A stretch of 29,256 bases of DNA. Origin: SB15 sp964639245 (lineage in GTDB: Bacteria; Chloroflexota; Anaerolineae; Aggregatilineales; J027). The stretch is from contig CAZXCU010000036.1 in assembly GCA_964639245.1 (NCBI GenBank), forward strand, positions 1-29,256, read 5' to 3'. This document shows, piece after piece, positions 18,041 through 26,396 of the stretch (positions are counted from its first letter, which is position 1; every line of letters starts with the position of its first letter). Both the position numbers and the translations under genes were made by a program. The notes under the pieces were generated by a model that did not search any database, was not told the DNA's origin, and saw nothing but the letters and a program-made list of their open reading frames with translations.

Positions 18041-18110
18041 CTATCCGTCAATTCATTTTAATGCGGTGCTTGAGCGCGGTGTTCACTGGCCTGATTTTAA
18101 ATACGGATAG
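18041..18110. repeat. MITE-like element, family B, copy 2 (short form)
   Basis: 70 bp bounded by ctatccgtcaatt and aaatacggatag. Its interior (tgcttgagcgcggtgttcac) is identical to the first part of copy 1. As at the other locus, it follows family A by 8 bp in the same orientation. The remaining bases of 17911-18222 hold the terminator and no gene I can support. Confidence 0.72.
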
Positions 18111-18141
18111 GGTACAGGTGAGTCTGTGACCCACTCCTGCA

Positions 18142-18172
18142 AAATAAAAAAGGGCGGATGGGTTATCCGCCC
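18142..18172 (-). terminator. Rho-independent terminator of the PKD/RTX gene
   Basis: The 8-bp stem gggcggat/atccgccc (18152-18159 with 18165-18172) has a 5-nt loop and is followed on the minus strand by TTTTTTATTTT. It lies about 50 bp past the stop at 18223. Confidence 0.85.
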
Positions 18173-18222
18173 TCTACGATTCCCTCCCCAAGGAGGTTGA
18201 GGAGGGAGAGAGAAAATTCTCG

Positions 18223-21200
18223 TTAGTTCAACTCAATTGAGTCGTACATCCAGTCGGAATTGGGGTCGTAACCGCGTCCGGTGTCTGTGCCATTGCCGCC
18301 GTAGTAGGCATCGCTGACTTCGCCACCAATGAGCAGGTCATCGCCTTCTTCGCCGTACATATCATCGCTGCCATTTTCACCGATGATGACATCGTTACCC
18401 GCCCCGCCGTAGGCAATGTCGTGACCATCACCGAGAACGATGCAGTCATCCCCGCCCGCCGCGTACACTTCATTATGCCCCGTCCCTGCGATAATCAGGT
18501 CGTTACCTTCTGTCCCATACAGCCAGTCATTCGCATCCGGGCTGCCGACAATCGGCGCACCACTGAACACAATATGCTGGCATTCGGCAGGCACGACCAC
18601 GTTCAAGGGGGCGGGCTGCTGCGGCACATCGGGTTGGGTGGGTGCTTGCACATTGATGAGCATTTGCGCGGTTTGCACGCTGCCATCCACCCCCGTGACG
18701 GTCAGAATAACGGTATATTGTCCGGGGTTGGCAAAGGTATAGGCCGGATTCGCGTCGGTGCTGGTTGCGCCATCCCCGAAAGCCCATGTCTGGCCTTGAA
18801 TATCGCCCGTGGATTGGTTGGTGAATTGGACGGCTAAGGGCGCGAGTCCATCTACCACACTGGCGGTCAACGCGGCGGTGACAGGCGCAGACGGATTGTT
18901 GGCGGCAATAAGCGTCTGGACAGTTTGCACGCTGCCATCCACCCCCGTAACCGTGAGGGTGACGGTATATTGGCCTGCGGCGACAAACGTATGCACCGGA
19001 TTCACGTCATTGCTGCTTGTGCCGTCACCAAAATCCCAGAAAACACTCTGAACATCGCCCGTGGATTGGTTGGTGAAAGCGACGGTGAGGGGTGCGATCC
19101 CACTGGTCAAATCGGTGACAAACGCGGCGGTGACAGGCACGGCGGGTTGGCTGGCGACAATCAGGGTTTGCACTGTTTGTACACTGCCATCCGTCCCCGT
19201 GACGGTGAGAGTCACCGTGTATTGACCGGCGGCGACAAACGTATGCACCGGATTCACGTCACTCCCGCTTGTGGCATCGCCAAAGTCCCAGAGGTAGTTT
19301 TGAATATCCCCGGTAGATTGGTTGGTGAAAGCCACCGTCAGGGGGGCAACACCGCTCAGGGTATCGGTCACGAATGCGGCAGAGACAGGCGCAACTGGTG
19401 CGGTGACGTTAATCACACTTTGCGCGATTTGCACACTGCCATCCGTCCCAGTCACCGTCAGTGTTACCGTATATTGACCGGGAGTTACATAGGTATTGGC
19501 GGGATTGGTGTCCGTTGAGGTTTTGCCATCGCCCAAGTCCCATAGGATGCTTTGAATATCCCCGGTGGATTGGTTGGTGAAATTGACCGTGACAGGGGAA
19601 ACGCCGCCGGTCACACTCGGCATAAAAGCAGCGACGGGCGGGGCATTCACCACAATCGGCAGTTCCGCCGTCATGGAAGTGCCATCCAACCCCAGCACCG
19701 TTAATTTAACGATGTAGGTGCCGGCTTGGGTGAAGGTATGCACCGGATTGAGTTCTTCGCTAACGGTGGTGTCACCAAATTCCCATGCGTGGGCTTGAAT
19801 ATCGCCCGTGGATTGGTTGGTGAAGGTCACGGTTAAGGGCGCGTTCCCCAGCATGACATCGGCGCTAAAGGCTGCCGCAAGCGGAACCGCCGCAACTTGG
19901 GCTTGGTTAAAGGCCGCAAAGTCCATCGGGGCAGCAAAGGCGCTGGCGAGATTCAACTGCACGCGCTGTCCAATCCGTACCCAGCGTCCGATAAATGACC
20001 CGGTAGCCTGCACACGGTTATTCAAATAGATGGTGCCATTCGGCGCGTAGAAAGTGCCGATGAGGGTGGTACTCGTGCCAATCAACACGGCGGTGGGGCT
20101 GGTGTTGGGGTCGCTGCTGCTGTTTTGACCCGCCACATACCACATCACCTGATTGGCAGACACGCCTGAACCCAATTGGAACACACTCTCGCCGTTAATT
20201 TTGACCTGTCCGGTCACGCGGATTTCGGTAGGCGCGAGGAAGGTGAATGTGCCTGCCCACCACGCATTGACTTGGCTAAAGGTATACACCCCCCCCGTGA
20301 AAATGATTTCGGCATCATCCCGCACTTCGAGTTGCCCGTAGCTGCCAGCATCAAGGGTGGTGGTTTTGTTGTAATCGACGGTGATTTTCTGGCTACCCGC
20401 CGTGAAGGTTGGGAAAGTAGGCATCGAAACTAGCGGAAGGGTTGGTTTGCCTTTGGTACCTGTGACCGTCCCGCCGCTTATCTGATTGCCATAGGCATTT
20501 TGTACCCGCACCCCACTACGGAAGGTCAGGGTATCGCCGTAAATGGTCAAACCCGTGACGTTGTTATCGAGGGTGACTTCACTGTTGGCGCGTAAAAATG
20601 GCGCGGCGCTGACGGTATTAGCCCCGACATTGCCACTGTTAATGACCGTGTTGGACTGTACCCATACGCTGTCCTGTGCCAGCACCACAAAATCCACTAC
20701 ATTGGCTGACCCACTCGGTTGAGTCGGCAGCGGGGTCGCTGTGGTTGGGGTGGCGGTGGGCGTGTTGGTCGCTGTGGCGACAGGCGTATTGGTTTTGGTT
20801 GCGGTCGCCGTCGGCGCGGGTGTGTTCGTTTTGGTCGGCGTAGGCGTATTGGTTTTGGTGGGCGTATTCGTCACCGTTGCCGCAGGGGTATTGGTTTGGG
20901 TCGCCGTTGCAGTCGGTGTGGTGGGAGTTGGTGTACGTGTCGGGGTGGGGGTGTTGGTCGGTGTGACCGTTGCCGCGTTTACCGTCACGCTGGCACTGTA
21001 AGTTTGCAGCCCACCATCTTTATCGGTGACTTGCCCTTTGAGCGTAAAGATTCCGGCGGTGGCATAGGTACAGGTTGCCCCGGCCCCGGTCAATTCGTAA
21101 GTGCCATCGTTCTGGCAGTCAAATTTATACGTTAGGTTGGTTTTGTCAACGCTGCTGGCATCGTTGCCATTGATAAAACTCGCCGTGACATTTTGATTGA

Positions 21201-22518
21201 CCTGTACCGTCGCCGGGGTAATGGTCATCGTGGCGCTGGGGGCGACATTTTGTACGGTCAGGTTAAAGGTAACTTGCCCGCGTGCGCCCTGCGAATCGGT
21301 AGCGCTCACAGTCACCGTCTGGCTCTGGGCTGGCCCATCGGTGGTGTTGTACTGCCATGTCCATGTGCCATTGTTGTTGTTGGTGACTGTTCCCACCGAA
21401 GCTGCCATCGTAAGCGTCCCGCCTTCGAGATCCCCGACAGCACCGTTCATCGTAGCGGTTTGACCTTCATTGACGGTAACAGTTCCTTGTGAAACACTCA
21501 CGCCCGGTGCGGTATTGGTGGGGGGCGGGGAATTCGTTCCGCCCGTGACTTTAAAGATGCCATATTGTTGAATAACCGTGAAGGTTTCGCTCATCACACG
21601 GTCTAACAGGGCATCGCTAGAGACCCCATAAAGCGCATTGGCTAAACCCGGTTCCACCCGCACATTGCCAACCGCTTTGCCATTATAAAACGGTGTCCCG
21701 TTGGTGTCGTTGACGAACATGCCGTAATCGCGGGCAGCCCGCAAATATTCACGGGTGAGGGGATGCACATTCAAGGTATCCACGTTCAAGGTGCGGGGGA
21801 GGGCAAACCGGTCTCCCATTTTAATGCCGCTGGAATTGGCTTGCCCATTGGTTTCGCCACCCACCGCCGGGGCGACATATTCGCCTTTGGCAACCACCGC
21901 AAACGGCAGGGAAATGTTCAGGGCATGGTCAATTGTCTGGTTTGCGTCCAATGTGCCGGTGGCAGGATTCAAAAAATCCTCTTTGGTAATCATCCCGGCG
22001 CTCACCGCAAACCCGGCGGCGGTGACACGGTGATTAATGGGGTTGCTGATGCCCGTGCCGCTAATGGGGAATTTTGCCATGCCCCCGGCGGTCATGGTGG
22101 TGGCATTGACCCATTTGGCTTCCCACATATCATACACATACCCGGTTGCATAATGAATGACCGTCAAATGCGCGTCAGCTTCGGCGGCGGGTAGGGCATA
22201 GGTGGGAATAGGCCAATTTTCGACACGCCCACTAAACTTGTTCGTGATTTTGACCAGTGGGACATTTTCATTGGAGGCCACCCGATAGATGGGGGAAGAC
22301 CACACTTCCACACTGTGTTTTAAAGCACCAAGGCGCGTTTCCGTTGTATAGGTCGCATTGGTGGGAATTTTGACGGCGAACGGCCCGCTGGTATACAGCG
22401 CGGCAACTTCAATCGCCGTGCCAGCACGGACGGGGCGGACTGGCTGAAGATGGAAACTGGCAAACACCACCGCCAGCACCATGATTATCTGCATTGTTTT
22501 CAAAATCTTGTGATTCAT
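18223..22518 (-). CDS. Giant secreted PKD-repeat protein with C-terminal RTX-type calcium repeats
   Basis: 1431 residues. Start ATG at 22518 (MNHKILKTMQIIM) has AAGGAG 6 nt upstream; the longer reading from 22590 lacks one. Order: signal peptide (cleaved near VRAG), an N-terminal domain of about 300 residues (KITNKFSGRVENWPIPTYA, HALNISLPFAV) resembling a secreted family I cannot name, two Ig/PKD-like domains (about 330-510), a Thr-Pro linker (about 517-600), a Gly/Val/Thr-rich beta domain with repeated strand motifs, possibly polymer-forming (about 606-873), five PKD domains (FTNQSTGD(I/V)Q in each, about 880-1293), and glycine/aspartate RTX-like repeats such as GGAGNDVI and GEEGDDLLIGG (about 1306-1431). 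The RTX tail suggests calcium-dependent folding outside the cell and possibly type I-like export. Adhesion or matrix roles are inferred. Confidence 0.88.
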   Translation of the reverse strand: MNHKILKTMQIIMVLAVVFASFHLQPVRPVRAGTAIEVAALYTSGPFAVKIPTNATYTTETRLGALKHSVEVWSSPIYRVASNENVPLVKITNKFSGRVENWPIPTYALPAAEADAHLTVIHYATGYVYDMWEAKWVNATTMTAGGMAKFPISGTGISNPINHRVTAAGFAVSAGMITKEDFLNPATGTLDANQTIDHALNISLPFAVVAKGEYVAPAVGGETNGQANSSGIKMGDRFALPRTLNVDTLNVHPLTREYLRAARDYGMFVNDTNGTPFYNGKAVGNVRVEPGLANALYGVSSDALLDRVMSETFTVIQQYGIFKVTGGTNSPPPTNTAPGVSVSQGTVTVNEGQTATMNGAVGDLEGGTLTMAASVGTVTNNNNGTWTWQYNTTDGPAQSQTVTVSATDSQGARGQVTFNLTVQNVAPSATMTITPATVQVNQNVTASFINGNDASSVDKTNLTYKFDCQNDGTYELTGAGATCTYATAGIFTLKGQVTDKDGGLQTYSASVTVNAATVTPTNTPTPTRTPTPTTPTATATQTNTPAATVTNTPTKTNTPTPTKTNTPAPTATATKTNTPVATATNTPTATPTTATPLPTQPSGSANVVDFVVLAQDSVWVQSNTVINSGNVGANTVSAAPFLRANSEVTLDNNVTGLTIYGDTLTFRSGVRVQNAYGNQISGGTVTGTKGKPTLPLVSMPTFPTFTAGSQKITVDYNKTTTLDAGSYGQLEVRDDAEIIFTGGVYTFSQVNAWWAGTFTFLAPTEIRVTGQVKINGESVFQLGSGVSANQVMWYVAGQNSSSDPNTSPTAVLIGTSTTLIGTFYAPNGTIYLNNRVQATGSFIGRWVRIGQRVQLNLASAFAAPMDFAAFNQAQVAAVPLAAAFSADVMLGNAPLTVTFTNQSTGDIQAHAWEFGDTTVSEELNPVHTFTQAGTYIVKLTVLGLDGTSMTAELPIVVNAPPVAAFMPSVTGGVSPVTVNFTNQSTGDIQSILWDLGDGKTSTDTNPANTYVTPGQYTVTLTVTGTDGSVQIAQSVINVTAPVAPVSAAFVTDTLSGVAPLTVAFTNQSTGDIQNYLWDFGDATSGSDVNPVHTFVAAGQYTVTLTVTGTDGSVQTVQTLIVASQPAVPVTAAFVTDLTSGIAPLTVAFTNQSTGDVQSVFWDFGDGTSSNDVNPVHTFVAAGQYTVTLTVTGVDGSVQTVQTLIAANNPSAPVTAALTASVVDGLAPLAVQFTNQSTGDIQGQTWAFGDGATSTDANPAYTFANPGQYTVILTVTGVDGSVQTAQMLINVQAPTQPDVPQQPAPLNVVVPAECQHIVFSGAPIVGSPDANDWLYGTEGNDLIIAGTGHNEVYAAGGDDCIVLGDGHDIAYGGAGNDVIIGENGSDDMYGEEGDDLLIGGEVSDAYYGGNGTDTGRGYDPNSDWMYDSIELN

Positions 22519-22559
22519 GTTCTCTCCTTGATAGCCACTGCACTCATCACAATTCAGTC

Positions 22560-22742
22560 TTAATTGTTCCTTAATTCTTGCAAGTGTCAACCCCTCTCAA
22601 CGTCTTTTTTGCCAATTTATAACCTCTTTTCACAACATCCTAACAATGCTGAATTTTTCATGAATTTTTGCTTTCTCGGTTTTATACGCGGAAAAAAGCG
22701 ATACTAAGAGAATTATCAAGGCTTAAGAATTAATAAAGAATT
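22560..22742 (-). promoter_or_regulatory. Phased direct repeats upstream of the PKD/RTX gene
   Basis: ttaatt occurs at 22560 and 22571 (11-bp spacing), 42-60 bp before the start. aagaatt occurs at 22725 and 22736 (again 11 bp). The 15-bp motif tgaatttttcatgaa at 22650-22664 matches 2551-2565 upstream of the TSP3 gene. This suggests a winged-helix response regulator common to both secreted proteins. The rest of 22519-22853 is AT-rich with no gene seen. Confidence 0.42.
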
Positions 22743-22803
22743 GAGATGAAAGTAGGTCAAAAGTTTATAAATCAAAACCGTTGCGTCGGAAAATATGCGA
22801 AAA

Positions 22804-22835
22804 CATAAAAAAAGGACGCTGGTGAGAGCGTCCTT
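22804..22835 (-). terminator. Rho-independent terminator of the small lipoprotein gene
   Basis: The 9-bp perfect stem aaggacgct/agcgtcctt (22812-22820 with 22827-22835) has a 6-nt loop and is followed on the minus strand by TTTTTTTATG. It lies about 20 bp past the stop at 22854. Confidence 0.88.
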
Positions 22836-22853
22836 CAGTTAAGGAGGGGGTAG

Positions 22854-23216
22854 TTATTGAGCGGCGGCGAAATCACCACCGCAGAGTTTGCCATCCTCAA
22901 CCCCGAAAGTGATGGATTGTTCAAAGGTTTGGGGTTCAGCACCTTCGATTGCCATCGAGATATTGACATCACATTTCATATCATCGCCGTCTTTGGCACA
23001 GCTAATATTTTCAACTGTGATGCCTTCGGGCATATCCCCATCTTCAACCTTGTCCGCATCGCAAAGGAATTTGTTGGCTTCGTCGGCATCGCCTTCAAAC
23101 GCGGCTTTGATGGCTTTTTCGGCATCATCTTCGGAAACATCGCCACCGCCACATGCTGCCATCACAAATGGTAAAATTAAGACGAACACCACCAACAACA
23201 ACGATTGCTTTTTCAT
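22854..23216 (-). CDS. Small acidic lipoprotein, function unknown
   Basis: 120 residues. The start MKKQSLLLVVFV at 23216 gives a normal lipoprotein signal with lipobox VMAAC (lipidated C22) followed by a GGG linker; a GGGAGAA sequence lies upstream. Longer in-frame starts to 23261 would bury the signal and are rejected. The mature part is strongly acidic (DVSEDDAEKA) with three further cysteines (CDADK, SCAKDG, KLCGG), enough for one disulphide. The helix-then-sheet layout resembles DUF4878-like small lipoproteins, but I would not assign it. It has its own terminator and is divergent from the UbiB-type kinase gene. Confidence 0.8.
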   Translation of the reverse strand: MKKQSLLLVVFVLILPFVMAACGGGDVSEDDAEKAIKAAFEGDADEANKFLCDADKVEDGDMPEGITVENISCAKDGDDMKCDVNISMAIEGAEPQTFEQSITFGVEDGKLCGGDFAAAQ

Positions 23217-23394
23217 TTTGAGTTCTCCCATCAGGTTAATTCGATAGCGGCAGTATACCATGCGGGGTATGCCTTTTTATGAGATTGTTATAAGTTTTTG
23301 CGAGATTTTTACAGGTTCTCTATAAGGCTGACGCAAAGCTGAAAATTACCTGATACCCTGCCAACGCTTGCCTGATGCTGGTGCGCTCGCCTGT

Positions 23395-23400
23395 TATAAT
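23395..23400 (+). promoter_or_regulatory. -10 element for a leaderless kinase transcript
   Basis: A perfect tataat ends 6 bp before the ATG at 23407, so transcription would begin at or next to the start codon. No Shine-Dalgarno precedes the ATG. The -35 is weak (ttgcct is 21 bp away, longer than usual). Confidence 0.55.
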
Positions 23401-23406
23401 CGGCCT

Positions 23407-25083
23407 ATGCTTGAACAACCTTTGCAAATTACACGCAACTTGCGGCGTTACCGTGAGATTGCCCAGGTGCTGATTAAACATGGTTTTGGCGACCTTGTAG
23501 ACCGTCTCGGCCTTTCCACCTATCTTTCGCTGCCGCGTCGCTGGTGGCGGCGGGAAGAAGAGGAACATTTGCGGCTGAGTGTGCCGGAACGCCTTCGCTT
23601 GGTGCTGGAAGAACTCGGCCCGACCTTCATTAAATTGGGGCAGTTGCTCAGCACCCGCCCGGATATTGTTTCGCCGCCATTTTTAGCTGAACTCGGCAAA
23701 TTGCAGGACAACGTACCGCCCGAAATTTGGGAACACATCAAAAAGCAGATTGAGCAGGAATTGGCCTGTTCATTGGTGGATATTTTTAGTCAGGTGAGCG
23801 CCGAACCGCTTGCGGCTGCGTCGCTGGCACAGGTTCACGCCGCCACCTTGCATGATGGCTCGGATGTGGTGATTAAGGTACAGCGTCCCGATATTGAACG
23901 CACCATCGAAACCGACCTTGCAATTTTGCAAGACTTGGCGCGGCTGTTCCAAGCACGGACTCCGCTTGGCAAAATTTATGATTTACCCGCGATGGCGGAA
24001 GATTTTGCCCACACGATGAGCCTTGAATTGGATTATCGCTATGAAGGGCGCTATGCAGACCGTTTTGCTGAAAATTTTGCCAGAGAAAAATATCTGCATG
24101 TCCCCAAAGTATATTGGGAATATAGCTCGCGGCGGGTGCTGGTTCTGGAACGGATTAGCGGGATTAAAATTGACCAGCGTGACGCTTTGATTGAAGCGGG
24201 CTATGACCCCCATAATATCGCCCTAAAATGTGCGCGATTCGTTATCAAAGAGGTGTTTGATGATGGCTTTTTCCACGCCGACCCCCATCCGGGTAATCTG
24301 GTTATCCTGCCGGGCGAAATCATCGGCTTGATTGATTTTGGCATGGTGGGGTCACTCAGCCAGCGCGATAAAATGAACCTGCTGCGGTTGTACCTGGGTA
24401 TTCTGCAAAACAACGCGGAGGTGATTTTGGATGCGCTGGTGCGGTTGGGGGTGACCCAGCGCGATTTTGACCGTCCAGCATTGGCACGCGATGTCAGCCG
24501 CTTGCTGCAAAAATATAATGGAATGCCGCTGCATGATATTCGCGCCAGCGTGATTGTGAATGAATTTATGGCGGTGGCGTTCCGTCATAATTTGAGTTTG
24601 CCAGCGAATTTGTGGCTGTTGAGCAAAACGCTGGTGATGATGGAAGGAGTCGGGCTGAAACTTGACCCCGATTTTGATATTTTCGCCGTCTCCCGTCCGT
24701 ATATCAGCCGATTGAAATGGCAATTTTTATCTTCGGATAATTGGCTGCCCCCCGTGACCAAAAGCCTCGAAGATTGGTCGGCTTTTATCATGAAATCGCC
24801 GGGGGTGACGCTGGATATTTTGCAGCAGTTGAGCGATGGCGAATTGGAAGTCAAACTTTCTGCCCGTAACCTTGACCCCGCGCTCGGCGAACTGGATAAA
24901 ATTGCCAGCCGCTTGTCGGTGAGTATTGTACTGGCGGCGCTGATTCTGAGTCTGGCTTTTTTGATTCCGAATGTTGCCACCGGGGACAATCTGTTGCTGC
25001 AAATTTTAATCGGGGGAGCATTTGTGGTGGTGAGTGGGTTGGGGTTGCGCCTGTTATATTCGATTTTTAGGTCGGGGGTATAA
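23407..25083 (+). CDS. AarF/ABC1/UbiB family atypical kinase
   Basis: 558 residues. The UbiB/COQ8-type protein-kinase-like family acts as an ATPase supporting isoprenoid-quinone or lipid metabolism at the membrane. Family motifs are all present: the KxGQ motif FIKLGQ (74-79), the Ala-rich nucleotide loop AAAS (136-139), the VVIK lysine (K157), the catalytic-loop HADPHPGN (290-297) and DFG (310-312). The C-terminus has two hydrophobic helices (about 505-550) for membrane anchoring, like UbiB. ATG at 23407 (MLEQPLQITRNLRRYREI) fits the family N-terminus; the 13-codon upstream extension overlaps the promoter. No ubiquinone or menaquinone genes lie next to it. Its stop codon lies inside the -10 element of the next gene. 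Confidence 0.94.
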   Translation: MLEQPLQITRNLRRYREIAQVLIKHGFGDLVDRLGLSTYLSLPRRWWRREEEEHLRLSVPERLRLVLEELGPTFIKLGQLLSTRPDIVSPPFLAELGKLQDNVPPEIWEHIKKQIEQELACSLVDIFSQVSAEPLAAASLAQVHAATLHDGSDVVIKVQRPDIERTIETDLAILQDLARLFQARTPLGKIYDLPAMAEDFAHTMSLELDYRYEGRYADRFAENFAREKYLHVPKVYWEYSSRRVLVLERISGIKIDQRDALIEAGYDPHNIALKCARFVIKEVFDDGFFHADPHPGNLVILPGEIIGLIDFGMVGSLSQRDKMNLLRLYLGILQNNAEVILDALVRLGVTQRDFDRPALARDVSRLLQKYNGMPLHDIRASVIVNEFMAVAFRHNLSLPANLWLLSKTLVMMEGVGLKLDPDFDIFAVSRPYISRLKWQFLSSDNWLPPVTKSLEDWSAFIMKSPGVTLDILQQLSDGELEVKLSARNLDPALGELDKIASRLSVSIVLAALILSLAFLIPNVATGDNLLLQILIGGAFVVVSGLGLRLLYSIFRSGV

Positions 25084-25084
25084 T
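25079..25084 (+). promoter_or_regulatory. -10 element of the Uma2 gene
   Basis: tataat overlaps the stop codon of the preceding kinase gene and lies 18 bp before the ATG at 25103. The predicted transcript start is right at the Shine-Dalgarno ggaggtg (25091-25097). No good -35 is seen. Confidence 0.45.
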
Positions 25085-25102
25085 CGGGGTGGAGGTGAAT
25101 CT

Positions 25103-25681
25103 ATGGCAATCTTAAGCATAAAACCCATCACGGACAACGATTTGCTGCGGCTGAGTGCTGAACAGCCTGTTGAACTTATTCATGGAGAACTTGTTCCCAA
25201 AATGGCGGCTGGTGTGACGCATATCTATGTGATACGGAATGTTTTTAGAGTCTTAGATGCTTTTGTGTTACAGAATAAATTGGGCGATGTTTTTCCTGAT
25301 GGCCTCCATTATATCCTCAAGGAAGATGCGGAAGGAATCAAAGAATCACGCCTGCCAGATTTATCTTTTTTGCGAAAAGGGCGTTTACGTGATCTCAGTG
25401 ACCCGAATAAGCCTTTTCACGGCGCACCTGATTTAGCCGTTGAGGTGGTGTCACCTTCGGAGGGTAAAGAAGTTTCGCTGAGCAAAATCCGTGATTACTT
25501 AGCCGCAGGAACAGAACAGGTGTGGGTTTTGTATCCCGCCCTTGAAGAAGTGCATGTGCATGATACGAACACACCAAAGTCTATTCGCATTTATTCGGGC
25601 GAGGACATTCTGGAGTCCCCAACTTTATTTCCGAATCTAAAAATTCCCATTAAACAATTTTTTGCGATGACGCTAGACTAG
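25103..25681 (+). CDS. Uma2 family protein (PD-(D/E)XK nuclease fold)
   Basis: 192 residues, the normal Uma2 length. Family motifs in order: VELIHGELV (24-31), RLPDLSFLRKG (D86), then APDLAVEVVSPSEGK (D110, E114, K122), IRDYLAAGTEQVWVLYP and a C-terminal beta strand pair. D110, E114 and K122 or K128 fit a PD-(D/E)XK active site. The family is predicted to be a nuclease and is hugely expanded in Cyanobacteria and Chloroflexota; its biological role is not established. The start at 25103 has a strong ggaggtg. The stop TAG (25679-25681) falls inside the direct repeat that bounds the downstream A/T-rich block. Confidence 0.93.
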   Translation: MAILSIKPITDNDLLRLSAEQPVELIHGELVPKMAAGVTHIYVIRNVFRVLDAFVLQNKLGDVFPDGLHYILKEDAEGIKESRLPDLSFLRKGRLRDLSDPNKPFHGAPDLAVEVVSPSEGKEVSLSKIRDYLAAGTEQVWVLYPALEEVHVHDTNTPKSIRIYSGEDILESPTLFPNLKIPIKQFFAMTLD

Positions 25682-25699
25682 CGTACAAAAAATCGATTT
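25676..25699. repeat. Left direct repeat bounding the A/T-rich cassette
   Basis: gactagcgtacaaaaa (25676-25691) is repeated exactly at 27060-27075. With the following 8 bases the match is 22 of 24. It covers the last codons of the Uma2 gene. Confidence 0.7.
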
Positions 25700-25739
25700 G
25701 TAATAGTCGGAATTCGATTTTCAGAGTGGAAATTTAAGC

Positions 25740-26261
25740 TCATGGTTTAGTCATTGCTGCCTCTGTGGTGTCATGTTGGCGTTGTAATTCTTCTATTCCC
25801 CACCAAGTTTTGATATGAGCGAGAATAGATATCATTTCGTCTATCGTAAGTTTGTCTTTAAAGCTAGGCATTAATTCAAAATTTGGTAGGTTCTGACCAT
25901 TAAATATAATTTCTATGAGCTGTTGGTCAGGGTGATGCCATGTATGGCCTGTAACATCATGCGGAGGCGCACCAGCCAATCCGTCTTCATTGAGCTTATA
26001 TGGGTCACTAGGATATTGACCTTCTCCATTTATTCCATGACAATTCGCACAATTTGCTTCATATAAAGCCTGACCCTCCACACGAGGTTCAATCGGCAAA
26101 CGTGGGTCGTCATCCGCAACCACGGTTGGTTTTGGAGTCACCGCTACCACTGCAAAGTCTGGAATATTGTCTAAAAATTGTGGAGTTGGCGTTTGGGTTG
26201 TATCCTTGCCACAGGCCACTAAAAAAATGCCCCCCGCAAGCATTAAATACAACTTATTCAT
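25740..26261 (-). CDS. Membrane-anchored mono-heme cytochrome c lipoprotein
   Basis: 173 residues. The lipoprotein signal has lipobox LVAC (C17), then a Thr/Pro-rich linker to about residue 55. The cytochrome c domain has the heme-binding CANCH (C71, C74, H75) and the likely axial Met in LMPSF (M131), followed by a C-terminal helix (IDEMISILAHIKTWW). This is a class I cytochrome c that would carry electrons on the outer face of the membrane. No oxidase or dehydrogenase genes are nearby, so its partner is unknown. A/T-rich relative to its neighbours, like the following methyltransferase, and both lie within the direct-repeat-bounded block. Confidence 0.9.
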   Translation of the reverse strand: MNKLYLMLAGGIFLVACGKDTTQTPTPQFLDNIPDFAVVAVTPKPTVVADDDPRLPIEPRVEGQALYEANCANCHGINGEGQYPSDPYKLNEDGLAGAPPHDVTGHTWHHPDQQLIEIIFNGQNLPNFELMPSFKDKLTIDEMISILAHIKTWWGIEELQRQHDTTEAAMTKP

Positions 26262-26291
26262 TATTATATCCTTTTCACAAATGATTTTATT

Positions 26292-26319
26292 AGTATATTA
26301 GGCTTTTCTACTGCTCAAA
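26292..26319 (-). promoter_or_regulatory. Probable promoter of the cytochrome c gene
   Basis: On the minus strand TTTGAG (26319-26314) and TATACT (26297-26292) are 16 bp apart. The leader would be about 25 nt, with AAAGGAT as ribosome binding site before the ATG at 26261. Confidence 0.4.
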
Positions 26320-26396
26320 CACGCTATTTGGCTTGTATTTCTTGGCTAAATAAATGCGAAAATACGCCGTGTAGATAGTTCGAGGGACAATCAAAA

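Noticed and set aside
26263..26268. TATAAT one base before the cytochrome c ATG as a promoter
   Set aside because: It would start transcription inside the gene; the AAAGGAT next to it works better as a ribosome site, and a promoter is visible further upstream.
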